From NCBI GenBank assembly GCA_039962225.1, contig JAMPKV010000041.1, positions 1-40,671 on the forward strand: a stretch of 40,671 nt of DNA, given 5' to 3'. The translations under genes were made by a program, and so were the position numbers. Each line of letters opens with the position of its first letter. Position 1 is the stretch's first letter. The stretch comes from Microcoleus sp. AS-A8 (lineage in GTDB: Bacteria; Cyanobacteriota; Cyanobacteriia; Cyanobacteriales; Coleofasciculaceae). Below, in pieces: positions 7,314 to 14,989 of the stretch. The notes beneath the pieces were generated by a model, which saw only the letters and a list, made by a program, of their open reading frames with translations, ran no database searches and was not told the origin of the DNA.

Positions 7314-8008
7314 CAAGCCACCTCTTCATATGTGAGGACACGGGGACACGGAGACACGGGGACGCGGAGCGTTTGAAGTAGCTCTTGCCCCGTCTGAATC
7401 TTCGATGAAGAGGCTTGAAGTTGGGCGGGGTCACAATCCCTGTCCAATTTCTGTCCCCGCGTAATAGCGTCTCCCCCTCTCCGCGTCTCTTCAAGAGGTT
7501 CCACATCCTCTTGCCAAGCGCTATCTACTTTTACCCAAGCAGCACTGGGCGAGTGTGAGTCGAGGAGGATAATGTATTTCCAGCTCCAACGGCACAAATG
7601 GGGGGCGTAGGCATAAAAGCGCCCAATGGCAATACCCCAATCAATACCTCCTTGCGCTGGATTCCAACGTAGGCTTTCCCCATCTTTGTAGCAGGGTATG
7701 GCGTTTTCTTTGAAGTGAATGGGCAGCTCTTTTGAGGACGGTTGGATTTCTTGGAGGAGTACCTCAAAGAAGTCAGATTCCAGCGCTTGATAATAATTAT
7801 CGAGGAGCTTTGAGTTGAGGTTATTTGTTAGCTGCTGAATCAGGAAAGCAATCAAGTTCTCTTGGTCTTGTTCTTCCACATATTTCCCCGGATTCAAGTC
7901 CCTTAGTTTAGCCAACAATTCTTTAATTCCAAAATCACTAAGAGCTTGTTGGTATCCCCGCTGATAAGCGGTTGATGAGTGAACCGCTTGGGAATTAAGT
8001 TGATTCAT
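7313..8008 (-). CDS. Unknown protein carrying a mobile repeat at its C-terminus
   Basis: I do not recognise this family. Residues 1-165 are an ordered-looking domain with a helical N-terminus and a W-rich part (RWNPAQGGIDWGIAIGRF, CRWSWKYIILL). From about residue 170 to the end, the sequence is encoded by GC-rich repeat copy 2 and is low complexity (LEETRRGGDA ... RVPVSPCPRVL), so the native C-terminus has probably been replaced or extended. I choose ATG 8008 because GAGGAA lies about 9 bases upstream; ATG 8023 overlaps the ATPase gene. It sits between the ATPase gene and the terminal HTH gene. Confidence 0.6.
   Translation of the reverse strand: MNQLNSQAVHSSTAYQRGYQQALSDFGIKELLAKLRDLNPGKYVEEQDQENLIAFLIQQLTNNLNSKLLDNYYQALESDFFEVLLQEIQPSSKELPIHFKENAIPCYKDGESLRWNPAQGGIDWGIAIGRFYAYAPHLCRWSWKYIILLDSHSPSAAWVKVDSAWQEDVEPLEETRRGGDAITRGQKLDRDCDPAQLQASSSKIQTGQELLQTLRVPVSPCPRVLTYEEVA
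7334..7491. repeat. GC-rich hairpin repeat, copy 2, with octamer tandem units
   Basis: The left arm is a run of octamers GACACGGG, GACACGGA, GACACGGG and GACGCGGA (7334-7368). The right arm carries GTCTCCCCCTCTCCGCGTCTC (7470-7490). The core GGCGGGGT-nn-CAATCCCTGTC matches copy 1 in 18 of 20 positions, but TGAATCTTCGA is inverted relative to copy 1. The element supplies the last ~55 codons of the host gene. Confidence 0.7.
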
Positions 8009-8009
8009 T

Positions 8010-9941
8010 TTATTTTTCCTCATCTCCTGTTAGCTCTTTATACTCAGCTACAGCCTCTTTGTAGGCTTTACTTTCTCCGGGTTTGGCTGACCACAACACC
8101 TCAATCATTTTGGTCTGGCTCATTTCAGAACGCAGGCGCAATACTAGAACTCTTGCCTCCATCCATGGCAGTTTCAGAGGAGTGAAACGTTTCGCTGAAA
8201 TCTCATCCTGTTCGCTGAAATGATTATCTGTTGGAGGTTTCAGCGTTTCAGCCGTCGTTTCAGTTCTTTCGGCTGTTTCGGGGGATTCCTTATGGGTTTC
8301 CGGAGTATCTGAAATGCCTTTGACGAGTCCTTCTAATTGGGCACGTAGCTGAGTATCGTTTGTTGAATTCGGCAGTTGGTAGTTAGGCACGGGATGCCAG
8401 GAATCGGTGCGAGAGTAGTAAAACACTCGTCCTGTGGCTTTCATCAATCGGGCAATTTTATCTTCAAGTCCAGCGGGAACAAATGAGGCGGATACGGCAA
8501 GAGGATATAGATGAATTGAGGCTTTGTTCAGCAGAAACACTCGTTGAAAAGTGACCAGGGCGGCTTTGGTTTTGAAGCCTATGTCCGAGACGTAAGGGGA
8601 TTGAGTGATGACCCAAGCAAAGCGACCTAATCCTAAATCGGGATTGACTTCTCCGGATGAACAAATTCCCACAATGAAGTCTTTGAGCCGGGTCATAAAT
8701 GTCCCTGCACATTTTTGATTGAGTGTGACAAATTCGTCAATGATGAGAAGTTTGCGATAGCTTAAAGAGCTGTTAAATCGGGTCAGGTGTTCGGTGAAGA
8801 CTTCAATCGCTTCCTCTACATCTACGTCAAAAGGACGTAAATCAAAGTGACATCGTTTATCGATGTCGATTCTCTTCCAGTAATCTCGTTCCGTTGGCTC
8901 ATCTTTGGGGTCAATCAGCCAGATTTCTAAGTCGGGGTGCAGTTGCCTCAGATGTGCTATTGCCATTGACACCACTATCCCTTTGCCTACACGAGGAGAG
9001 GCGGCGATGATGGTGGACTTGGGAACAGAGGCCATCTCTAGCGCAATGTCTACAGGGGCTGGTGATGACCCTTGAACAATGGGCGTCGTTTGTTGAGGGG
9101 TGGGTAATTCTTGGGGGTAAACCTTTCTTATAGGTTCTTCAGCCACCTGGTCTAAAGTGACACTAGAGGAAGGAGTGTCAATTGTTCCAATAGTGGAGGG
9201 TAGCTCAGCTACAGAGGTTTCTGGTAGTTTTTCAATTGGAGTGGGTGGAATCCCCGCCGGTGGTGTAACTACACGCACCTGGTGTTCCTGAATCGCTTGC
9301 ACTTGGTGATAATTAATCCTTGGGTCGGCGGTGACTGTCGCCAAGTGGCTGGTCAGTTGGTCAATACCGGGGAATGACCCTTTTAAGTTGAAAAACCAGT
9401 CATAGAGCCAACGGTAGGCATAAAATCGCTTTCCTGGTTCTATCCTGCTGAGGTACTCACTCAAGACGTGGGCATGTTCCTTCAACATGCAAAACTCGTA
9501 GCGCTCAAATGGATCTAAGTGAAACATCAGGTCTACGAGTTCGTTAGAGTTAGCGAACCAGTCTTGTCGCGCTATTGAGTCCCCCATGGCGGAGAGAAAC
9601 TCCAAAAAATTACCCCGCACAAAGGGGATAGGGGCGAATTGGTGGGAGGCATTTATGTCTTGAGCGACGGCCCACACATACCCCACACCTGCTACTAGGA
9701 CACCGACTGGAGCTAGGGGACTTGTGGCATAACAGATGGCTCCAACGGCACTACCTGCTAATGTAATCAGCTTGGCGAGATTCATGCCTGTCCTTTCTTC
9801 TTTTGCCCTGACTAATAACTGCTCCTGTCTCTCTACTAACCAAGCGGCTACATTACCGGCTTCCAAATGCTCAATGGATGGATAATCACGGCGTAAGCGT
9901 TGAGTTTCTGTTGTGGTTAAACTGGGAATTTCTGTGTCCAT
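8010..9941 (-). CDS. Membrane-anchored P-loop ATPase, FtsK/TraD-like
   Basis: A 643-residue protein with two predicted membrane spans (about residues 55-75 and 77-93), a 130-residue soluble domain, a Pro/Thr-rich linker (about 225-295), then a P-loop domain. Walker A is SPRVGKG near 315-321, where the usual Ser/Thr after GK is Gly. Walker B is KLLIIDEF near 395-402. The C-terminus (about 585-643) looks like a small winged helix. The layout matches FtsK/HerA/TraD-type DNA pumps and coupling proteins, so it may move DNA at the membrane. It has a strong ribosome site (AGGAGG, 6 bases before ATG 9941) and is preceded by a hairpin that may lower read-through. No relaxase or other type IV secretion gene is visible nearby. 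Confidence 0.72.
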   Translation of the reverse strand: MDTEIPSLTTTETQRLRRDYPSIEHLEAGNVAAWLVERQEQLLVRAKEERTGMNLAKLITLAGSAVGAICYATSPLAPVGVLVAGVGYVWAVAQDINASHQFAPIPFVRGNFLEFLSAMGDSIARQDWFANSNELVDLMFHLDPFERYEFCMLKEHAHVLSEYLSRIEPGKRFYAYRWLYDWFFNLKGSFPGIDQLTSHLATVTADPRINYHQVQAIQEHQVRVVTPPAGIPPTPIEKLPETSVAELPSTIGTIDTPSSSVTLDQVAEEPIRKVYPQELPTPQQTTPIVQGSSPAPVDIALEMASVPKSTIIAASPRVGKGIVVSMAIAHLRQLHPDLEIWLIDPKDEPTERDYWKRIDIDKRCHFDLRPFDVDVEEAIEVFTEHLTRFNSSLSYRKLLIIDEFVTLNQKCAGTFMTRLKDFIVGICSSGEVNPDLGLGRFAWVITQSPYVSDIGFKTKAALVTFQRVFLLNKASIHLYPLAVSASFVPAGLEDKIARLMKATGRVFYYSRTDSWHPVPNYQLPNSTNDTQLRAQLEGLVKGISDTPETHKESPETAERTETTAETLKPPTDNHFSEQDEISAKRFTPLKLPWMEARVLVLRLRSEMSQTKMIEVLWSAKPGESKAYKEAVAEYKELTGDEEK

Positions 9942-9959
9942 GAAAACCTCCTTTAAAAA

Positions 9960-9985
9960 CCCCTGCTAGAATGTTCTGGCAGGGG
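9960..9985 (-). terminator. Intra-operon hairpin with T run (attenuator or terminator)
   Basis: CCCCTGC (9960-9966) pairs with GCAGGGG (9979-9985) around a 12-base loop; on the minus strand the stem is followed by TTTTT. A smaller CCCC-TGTGT-GGGG hairpin lies just upstream in transcription (about 10007-10019). Both sit between the membrane-protein gene and the ATPase gene and could set their relative expression. Confidence 0.6.
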
Positions 9986-10046
9986 TAATTTTTGTGTTTA
10001 AAACTCCCCTGTGTGGGGTTTATTCATCGGAATGTTTCCAGATGTG

Positions 10047-10754
10047 TTAGCCAATTTCACCAGCCATCATGGTGCCAAGGTTATAAACTAAACAGGCGAG
10101 TATCAGGCCGGGGTTGGTATATTTAAAAGGCCAGCGACTAAGGGTTGTTGTGGTAATATCAAACACCCAGAAGAACAGGGCAATTAGTCCGCCGGATTGG
10201 CGTTTTCTCATGCCGGCTCTCTTGTACTGTCCCCACAAGGCTCGTGTTAGGTCAATGGTGTTTTTGGGCTTTTCAGGTAGGGTGTACTGTTTGGCTTCTT
10301 CAAATTCTTTTTTTGCCTCGGATGGTGGCTTGCCACGTAATGTTTTGGCTTCCTGGGTTTGAATCAGAGCGCTGATAGCCAGAGAGATCCAAAATAGGGG
10401 GTTAAAGGGCAGGATTAACCAGCCTGTCCAGCCTATCCATTGAGTCTCGAACCAGGGAAAGATTGGCACCCCTTGGAAGAAGGTTTGCCAGATTCCATCG
10501 GTGCTTAATAGAGTGCCAATCGCAAAGCCGAAAAAGCCGAGAATCTTGCGTCCTGAACCGTTGCGTTCTAAGAATTGAGCGAAAAGGGCGGCTATAAAGG
10601 AGGCGGGGATGGCTATGATGTCAACGACCCACCGAGCTAGGATTTCTGCCCAGTCACTCCAGGTTTGATGTTGATAATCTTGTTCTTGTGGGTTCTCCGT
10701 TTTCCCCATCGGTGTGGTCTTTTCAGTGGGGATTTTTCCTGTGTTCGTTTGCAT
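10047..10754 (-). CDS. Polytopic membrane protein of unknown function
   Basis: A 235-residue protein with about four to five hydrophobic segments: residues 40-62 (VVDIIAIPASFIAALFAQFL), 70-86, 105-130 (IGWTGWLILPF ... WISLAISALI), and 185-230 near the C-terminus. A charged cytosolic loop (about 133-180) separates the two halves. The N-terminal 30 residues are hydrophilic, with no signal peptide. No family is recognised. Its position beside the membrane-anchored ATPase suggests a partner in the same membrane complex (inference). Confidence 0.7.
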   Translation of the reverse strand: MQTNTGKIPTEKTTPMGKTENPQEQDYQHQTWSDWAEILARWVVDIIAIPASFIAALFAQFLERNGSGRKILGFFGFAIGTLLSTDGIWQTFFQGVPIFPWFETQWIGWTGWLILPFNPLFWISLAISALIQTQEAKTLRGKPPSEAKKEFEEAKQYTLPEKPKNTIDLTRALWGQYKRAGMRKRQSGGLIALFFWVFDITTTTLSRWPFKYTNPGLILACLVYNLGTMMAGEIG

Positions 10755-10767
10755 GGGTATTCTCTAA

Positions 10768-11211
10768 TTACTTCACGGGGACGTTGTTGCAGATGTTTTG
10801 ATAGAAGTGTTTCCACAACCATTTCCGGGCTTGGATTTTGCCGATACAAATGCCGGCTGAGTCGTAGACAAAAACAATTTCGTCTTTGAGGAATCCTGTG
10901 GTGTTGGGGTTGGGATTCCATTTTGTATTGTCGTAGTAGTCCCTAATTTTGAGCTTGTCTCCTGAGGGCAAGAGTCCGGTTTGTTTGAGCTTGTCGGCTG
11001 TTTGTTTTTTCTGTTCGATTTTGATTCTTTCTAAGTCTTCGCTGGCTTCAATTTCTGCCTTTTGTTGGGCGGCTTCTGTTTCTAGAAGAGTGGTTGAGTT
11101 GAAGGTGTGAAATTGAGAGGGAAGTTTGAGAAGGATTGGGGAGGCAATGAGGAATAATCCGACAATTCCGAGTGTGGCTTGTTTTTGATATTTATTGGGT
11201 CGGGTGCCCAT
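10768..11211 (-). CDS. Single-span membrane protein with coiled coil
   Basis: With ATG 11211 as start (AGAGG 9 bases upstream), the protein has 147 residues: a basic N-terminus, one transmembrane helix (ATLGIVGLFLIASPILL), a strongly charged helical stretch with coiled-coil character (ETEAAQQKAEIEASEDLERI), and a folded C-terminal part ending NICNNVPVK. The open frame extends up to 11244, but the upstream methionines lack a ribosome site. It precedes the polytopic membrane-protein gene by 13 bp, so the two are probably co-translated. Function unknown; a membrane-tethered scaffold for the ATPase is possible. Confidence 0.65.
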   Translation of the reverse strand: MGTRPNKYQKQATLGIVGLFLIASPILLKLPSQFHTFNSTTLLETEAAQQKAEIEASEDLERIKIEQKKQTADKLKQTGLLPSGDKLKIRDYYDNTKWNPNPNTTGFLKDEIVFVYDSAGICIGKIQARKWLWKHFYQNICNNVPVK

Positions 11212-11230
11212 TTCAACCTCTTTCATGGAT

Positions 11231-11255
11231 GCCCCTGGTCGCACTCCAGAGGGGC
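11231..11255 (-). other. GC-rich intergenic hairpin
   Basis: GCCCC (11231-11235) and GGGGC (11251-11255), extended by TGG/CCA, form a stable hairpin between two operon genes. There is no T run, so it is more likely an mRNA-processing or stability element than a terminator. Confidence 0.4.
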
Positions 11256-11262
11256 GTATTAA

Positions 11263-11553
11263 CTACTCGCTTTCTGTACACCAGTACCCCATCTCACACA
11301 GGCGGTCGTAGACTTCGAAGGCGGCCATTCGGAGTGGGTTATCGATGTCGGGGCTTATTAGGTCGAAGCGGTTCTCTCCGAAGGCGAGGATGTTGGCGAT
11401 ATCGGCATCCAAGCCTAGGGCGAGGAACTGTCCAAAGGCTAATGAGTAGTCGTGCTGGTCAATGCTTTCGTGAGAAGCTAAAAACTCGTGGCCTGTGTAT
11501 GGGGGGTAGAGTTCGTTAGAGTCATCCGAGATGCGGTAATCGTAATCGAGCAT
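11263..11553 (-). CDS. Small acidic protein, unknown
   Basis: A 96-residue acidic protein beginning MLDYDYRISDDSNELYPPYT. I start it at ATG 11553 rather than at an upstream in-frame codon, because that ATG overlaps the TAA of the preceding gene (TAATG), the coupling used throughout this operon. The extra upstream residues would be arginine-rich antisense-like sequence. No domain is recognised; an aspartate-rich helical C-terminal half (LALGLDADIANILAFGENRF) suggests a small folded domain. Confidence 0.62.
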   Translation of the reverse strand: MLDYDYRISDDSNELYPPYTGHEFLASHESIDQHDYSLAFGQFLALGLDADIANILAFGENRFDLISPDIDNPLRMAAFEVYDRLCEMGYWCTESE

Positions 11554-11813
11554 TACGCCACCTCCCATTCGTTGTCGTCGGGGCAGTAGATAGAACCTCC
11601 AACGGCTTCGTAACGTTGCTCTAAGGCCGCCCACGCTTCGCACTGGCGGAATTCTTCTAGCAGTCTGTGGCAAATCTCTAGAGTCTCTCCGTTGTCTAAG
11701 AACCCCCATTGAGTGGCCGCTGCGTTATCAACGGCGGTATATCGCTCCAAAAAATCGGCTACGTCGGCGATGGTGCGGTGAAGGGTTGAGGCTGAAACTT
11801 CAAGGTGTGTCAT
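11553..11813 (-). CDS. Small helical protein, unknown
   Basis: An 86-residue acidic, mostly helical protein (TIADVADFLERYTAVDNAAA; ICHRLLEEFRQCEAWAALEQ). Start is ATG 11813, overlapping the TGA of the upstream gene (TGATG); the TTG one codon earlier is less likely. Both ends overlap neighbours by single bases, so it is embedded in a coupled chain of small genes. No family is recognised. Confidence 0.6.
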   Translation of the reverse strand: MTHLEVSASTLHRTIADVADFLERYTAVDNAAATQWGFLDNGETLEICHRLLEEFRQCEAWAALEQRYEAVGGSIYCPDDNEWEVA

Positions 11814-12154
11814 CAACCTACCTCCTGTGTGTACCGCAGTTGTGCTATCAAGCCTTCACACAGTCCCAATAAGGCGTCTCGCGATAAGGTATCGAGGGAG
11901 GGTAAAGTGTCGGTCAGTTCATCGCTAACGGTGGTACAAGGTAGTTCCTGGTACGTGTCGAGATGACCCCAATCCTCCTCTGTTTCGTTCGTCTCTTGAA
12001 AAGCTAGGTTCGTTGCGAGTGTCGCTAACAGGATGAGTTTTTCGTAATTCTCCAACATGACGAGTCGGGAGCCAAATTTATCTACTAGTTCTTCAAGTGG
12101 AGTTTCTCCCGAAGCGTAGAACGGGAGTGGATGAGCTGATGTGGAAAATGTCAT
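11813..12154 (-). CDS. Small acidic protein, unknown
   Basis: A 113-residue protein with no recognised domain. It is rich in Leu, Thr and Glu, with two helical regions (LEELVDKFGSRLVMLENYEK and TLSRDALLGLCEGLIAQLRY) separated by an acidic linker. It starts at ATG 12154, 7 bp after the upstream stop, and overlaps the next gene by one base. Its role can only be guessed from the operon context. Confidence 0.6.
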   Translation of the reverse strand: MTFSTSAHPLPFYASGETPLEELVDKFGSRLVMLENYEKLILLATLATNLAFQETNETEEDWGHLDTYQELPCTTVSDELTDTLPSLDTLSRDALLGLCEGLIAQLRYTQEVG

Positions 12155-12161
12155 GATTAGT

Positions 12162-12548
12162 TCAAGTCCTTACGATTAGCGTGTCGGTCGTTGGGATAGA
12201 GCTAGCACCGGAGCCGGTCAAACTTTTGGTGCTGGCTTTACCCGTAATCTTGTCTATTACCTCTCCGTAGAGCTGTTGTTGATGCTGGCGGTAACGTTCT
12301 TGTCGCAGCTCTCGACGGGCAACGCAATACCGTTGACGCAGAGAATCTGAAACTTTGTCAACTGATTCCCACTGCTCCAGCCACTCACGGATAGCTTCGT
12401 AGTCTCCCGAAAAAAGCAGGGACTCTACTTGAGCTGCTCGTGCTGAGGTTTGCTTTTCAAGTTCGTTTTTTAGCTGGGAAGCCCAGTCTGATAGTTGGGT
12501 CATTCTTTTTCGTCTCGTGAAGTTATGAGCAATCGCCAGTCGCGCCAT
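12162..12548 (-). CDS. Helical charged protein, unknown
   Basis: About 128 residues from ATG 12548, three bases after the stop of the upstream small ORF; TTG 12563 and ATG 12503 (MTQLSDWASQL) are alternatives. The middle is strongly helical and charged (LSDWASQLKNELEKQTSARA, RQRYCVARRELRQERYRQH), giving a likely coiled coil or helical bundle. The C-terminal 25 residues are Ser/Thr/Gly-rich and probably disordered. No family is recognised. Confidence 0.55.
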   Translation of the reverse strand: MARLAIAHNFTRRKRMTQLSDWASQLKNELEKQTSARAAQVESLLFSGDYEAIREWLEQWESVDKVSDSLRQRYCVARRELRQERYRQHQQQLYGEVIDKITGKASTKSLTGSGASSIPTTDTLIVRT

Positions 12549-12550
12549 TC

Positions 12551-12754
12551 CTAAAATTTCCAAGGTGATGTGGGCTTAAATTTTCCAAATAAAACCCAAT
12601 TCGATGAGCATTCAAGAAAATAGTTGAGGCGGTCAATTAACTGCATTTTATGTTCTCCTGACGAGGTCGGTAATTGGTGGATTTTTTGAAGTTCCTGCTG
12701 GTAATGGAGGCGCAGAGCTTGCTCGGTTTTAAGTACCTCGATTAGCTCTACCAA
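12551..12754 (-). CDS. Very small ORF in the operon, doubtful
   Basis: A 67-residue frame (VELIEVLKTEQALRLHYQQE ...) that starts with TTG overlapping the stop of the upstream gene (TTGGTAG) and ends just before the next gene. Its helical, charged composition matches its neighbours and it fills what would otherwise be a gap in a tightly packed operon, which supports it. The non-ATG start and lack of a clear ribosome site count against it. Confidence 0.4.
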   Translation of the reverse strand: MVELIEVLKTEQALRLHYQQELQKIHQLPTSSGEHKMQLIDRLNYFLECSSNWVLFGKFKPTSPWKF

Positions 12755-13341
12755 GCTGTCGCTGCTGCAACGGCATTGGTCAAGTTGGTTGGGTTCATTA
12801 CTGCGGCGGCTGAGAGTTTTTTTACGAGTTCTTCGTTGCTCAGCAGTCCAGCCTCCGTTGCCAGCTTTTCAATATCCACATTGGTATTTTGTTGCGCCTG
12901 TATCATCTGGATGAATTTCTCGGTATTAGCTGCCCGCAGTTGATTTTGTTGCCGTAGAAGTCCAAGCCAGTAGGCGTTTTCTAGAAAGGCAGCGTCAAGG
13001 CGGCCTTTATCAAAGGTCATTTGGGAGAGGGTTTCTAAGGCACCTCGACTAATCTCTAATCCGGTCTCTTTTGCTATTTGCAAGCCCTGGTTTGTAACAA
13101 CAGTCATCGCTCCATCAGGTGCCTGGTAGGAGCTGTTAGTGTTGGTGTTTTCGCTCTGGGGTGGGGTGGCGGGGAGTCCGGCAAGGGAACTGGCAAAAAC
13201 TGTGACGTGGTTTTTCACCGATTCAACTTGTTCTTCTGTTAATTCTGGCACTTCTGGGTCAATTCCCAAATCTAACAATAAAGCATCAAACTCTTCGCTG
13301 TCTTTGAAACCGAATTTATCCATGACTTGGGGTTTATTCAT
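12748..13341 (-). CDS. Unknown 197-residue protein
   Basis: No recognised family. The N-terminal 45 residues are an acidic helical segment (DKFGFKDSEEFDALLLDLGI). A Ser/Asn/Thr-rich linker (about 58-75) leads to a long helical region (LEISRGALETLSQMTFDKGR ... QQNQLRAANTEKFIQMIQAQ) and an Ala-rich C-terminus. The start overlaps the upstream stop in an ATGA arrangement, so it is coupled to the HTH gene at 13,688. The helical layout suggests a structural or adaptor role. Confidence 0.62.
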   Translation of the reverse strand: MNKPQVMDKFGFKDSEEFDALLLDLGIDPEVPELTEEQVESVKNHVTVFASSLAGLPATPPQSENTNTNSSYQAPDGAMTVVTNQGLQIAKETGLEISRGALETLSQMTFDKGRLDAAFLENAYWLGLLRQQNQLRAANTEKFIQMIQAQQNTNVDIEKLATEAGLLSNEELVKKLSAAAVMNPTNLTNAVAAATAW

Positions 13342-13688
13342 GAGGCTTGTTTCTCCTGTTTGCGGAGTTCAAAAAATGTGCGGAAGCTGAAATCGTAAGG
13401 GTGAGCTTTGACGTACTTCTCGATTAGGGATTCGTCTCGATAAATTCTCTTTAGCTCTTTGAGTCTGAGCAAAACCCAGAAGCGGTACGGGCTTAGCGGT
13501 GCTTGTTCCTTCGACCCCGATTGCTCGAAATGCATTCGGTAGTTGTCAATGTGATTCCGAGCGCATTTGTCCCATTTTGTCAGGGTGTTGCGGTGGATTC
13601 CGAGGAATCGTGCCGCTTCACCCTTGCGAATGGGGATATCAAGGAATTGTCCACACCGCCTAACCCTCATGGTTGAAGGGGAAGGCAT
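13338..13688 (-). CDS. HTH protein, first gene of the operon
   Basis: A 116-residue protein with a helix-turn-helix near residues 20-40 (IRKGEAARFLGIHRNTLTKW), similar to excisionase/MerR-type or Fis-type recognition helices, then a basic helical C-terminus. As the first gene, facing a 300-bp regulatory region, it is the natural autoregulator of the eleven-gene operon. Start is ATG 13688; ATG 13670 (MRVRRCGQ) is possible and neither has a strong ribosome site. Confidence 0.68.
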   Translation of the reverse strand: MPSPSTMRVRRCGQFLDIPIRKGEAARFLGIHRNTLTKWDKCARNHIDNYRMHFEQSGSKEQAPLSPYRFWVLLRLKELKRIYRDESLIEKYVKAHPYDFSFRTFFELRKQEKQAS

Positions 13689-13988
13689 GGTTGCGTATGC
13701 GTCCTGTTGTGCAAAAAATCTGATTGTGCAAGCGGGTTTGCTTTTAGGTGTGCAGCTTTTTCCATCACTCTCCCAGAACCTAATCCGGACAACCGTCTTA
13801 GCGGTTTTATCTGGGGGTTTGTGCTAGGTGTGTGCTGCCTTGTTTGCTTCCCTTTTCCTGCCTATGTGAGCTATAGTATCCACTGGTGCGTCACCTTGTC
13901 AACAGGTGTCTAGAAATTCCTTCAGTACGCCAATAGAAGCCATAATTGATAGAATATTGCGCTCTGTGGACACTCTTAGATACCTGCC
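13689..13988. promoter_or_regulatory. Divergent regulatory region
   Basis: A 300-bp gene-free stretch between the minus-strand operon and the plus-strand RHH gene. It contains CACCT-TGTCAAC-AGGTG (about 13891-13907), a 5-bp dyad, plus TATCCAC and GTGGACA elements at about 13877 and 13966 that form a wide inverted pair, and three TGTGCA repeats near 13708-13755. These look like operator material for the HTH and RHH proteins on either side. No clear -35/-10 pair was assigned. Confidence 0.4.
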
Positions 13989-14183
13989 ATGCCTTCTGAC
14001 AAGCCTCGTATAACACTGCGAATAGAGCCTGAAGATATGGAATATTTGGAAAAGTGGGCTAAAGAAGAATTCCTAACAGTTCCGCAGATAGCAAGAGTAA
14101 TTGTGAAACGGGCGATCGCAGCCAGAGCAAAAAATGAACAACCTCCCACCTCTGGCACCAGCGCCAAAGGCACCAGGAGCTAA
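13989..14183 (+). CDS. Ribbon-helix-helix regulator
   Basis: A 64-residue protein with the Arc/CopG pattern: a short beta strand (RITLRIEPEDMEYLEKWAKE) followed by two helices (TVPQIARVIVKRAIAARAKN) and a disordered tail. Such dimers insert the strand into the major groove and usually repress plasmid copy-control or antitoxin operons. It faces the divergent operon across a dyad-rich region and leads the plus-strand replication block. ATG 13989 follows at the end of that region. No toxin-like partner is adjacent. Confidence 0.75.
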   Translation: MPSDKPRITLRIEPEDMEYLEKWAKEEFLTVPQIARVIVKRAIAARAKNEQPPTSGTSAKGTRS

Positions 14184-14228
14184 GGCAGGGAGAAGAAGGC
14201 AGGGGGTGAGGAGTGAAGAGCGAGCGCA

Positions 14229-14420
14229 ATGACCTACAGTGAAGAACCGACTCAGTACAACGTTCACTCAGCCGTAGACGAAGAACATTGTTTGGAGATG
14301 GAATCTAAGTATGGCTGGACTCTCGTAGATGTCGTGCCAACGAAAGATCCAATACTCAAAGTGGATTGCATATTCGAGGGCGAACAAACTTCATTTGAGG
14401 ACACCCGTTATGGTGACTAG
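14229..14420 (+). CDS. Small acidic protein, unknown
   Basis: A 63-residue acidic protein (pattern MTYSEEPTQYNVHSAVDEEH, then KYGWTLVDVV). No domain is recognised. It starts 45 bp after the RHH gene and its stop overlaps the next start by 11 bases, so it probably belongs to the same transcript. Confidence 0.5.
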   Translation: MTYSEEPTQYNVHSAVDEEHCLEMESKYGWTLVDVVPTKDPILKVDCIFEGEQTSFEDTRYGD

Positions 14421-14787
14421 AGCCAAAAACTGGATTGTGTATAGAACAGACAGCGCCAGCGGTCCAGGTTGGGAAGAGAGACTATTGATGCCTAGAGGGA
14501 GCCTAACAGATATCCTTTGGGAGCATCGAACGAACTCTCTTCAACTACCAAAAGTCGGTGACAGAGTACAAAGGTTTAAAAACTTGGAAGACCCAGGTAA
14601 CGGTGCGACTCATGCTTCATCTGATGATTGGATTGTGACAGAGGTTCACGAATTCGCTTCGCCCACTACGGATATGCGGGTTGTGATTTGTTTGTGTGAA
14701 TATTCACCCATTAAAACCGAATGGCGAGAGCTGAAGCGCGGTAAACCAGTGGACGAGATGCTTGAAGGAATGAAGGTAGGGCAGTGA
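14410..14787 (+). CDS. Unknown protein of the replication block
   Basis: A 125-residue protein from ATG 14410 (MVTRAKNWIVYRTDSASGPG). A longer frame exists upstream, but it is antisense-like over the previous gene, and this ATG overlaps that gene's stop. The middle (KVGDRVQRFKNLED) and the C-terminal region (VVICLCEYSPIKTEWRELKR) look like a small beta-rich fold. No family is recognised. Confidence 0.58.
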   Translation: MVTRAKNWIVYRTDSASGPGWEERLLMPRGSLTDILWEHRTNSLQLPKVGDRVQRFKNLEDPGNGATHASSDDWIVTEVHEFASPTTDMRVVICLCEYSPIKTEWRELKRGKPVDEMLEGMKVGQ

Positions 14788-14861
14788 CTGAGACACCAGG
14801 CGTTTACAAAATTCCCCCCAAACCCAGCAAGAGAAACCCAGCTACTCAGCTTGTCGCCTGA
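14784..14861 (+). CDS. Possible 25-residue peptide
   Basis: GTG 14784 overlaps the TGA of the preceding gene (GTGA) and opens a 25-codon frame, TETPGVYKIPPKPSKRNPAT... . The coupled start is suggestive, but the length is too short to be confident; it may be the 5' remnant of a longer gene. Confidence 0.25.
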   Translation: MTETPGVYKIPPKPSKRNPATQLVA

Positions 14862-14989
14862 GGCAAAAAAGGCAGACCGGAGATGAGAGTGAGGACAGAA
14901 GGCAGAAGGAAATAGTTCCTCCCGCCGAAACGTAAATATTTATGGCGAATATCAACTTGTGAAGAGGCGATTTGGTTAGCCTTTACGGC

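Noticed and set aside
11554-11709. Arginine-rich N-terminal extension of the 96-residue operon gene
   Set aside because: It overlaps the neighbouring gene in another frame; the coupled ATG at 11553 is a better start.
13989-14420. RHH gene plus next small gene as a toxin-antitoxin pair
   Set aside because: The second product shows no toxin fold or motif and is acidic; the RHH is equally a copy-control repressor.
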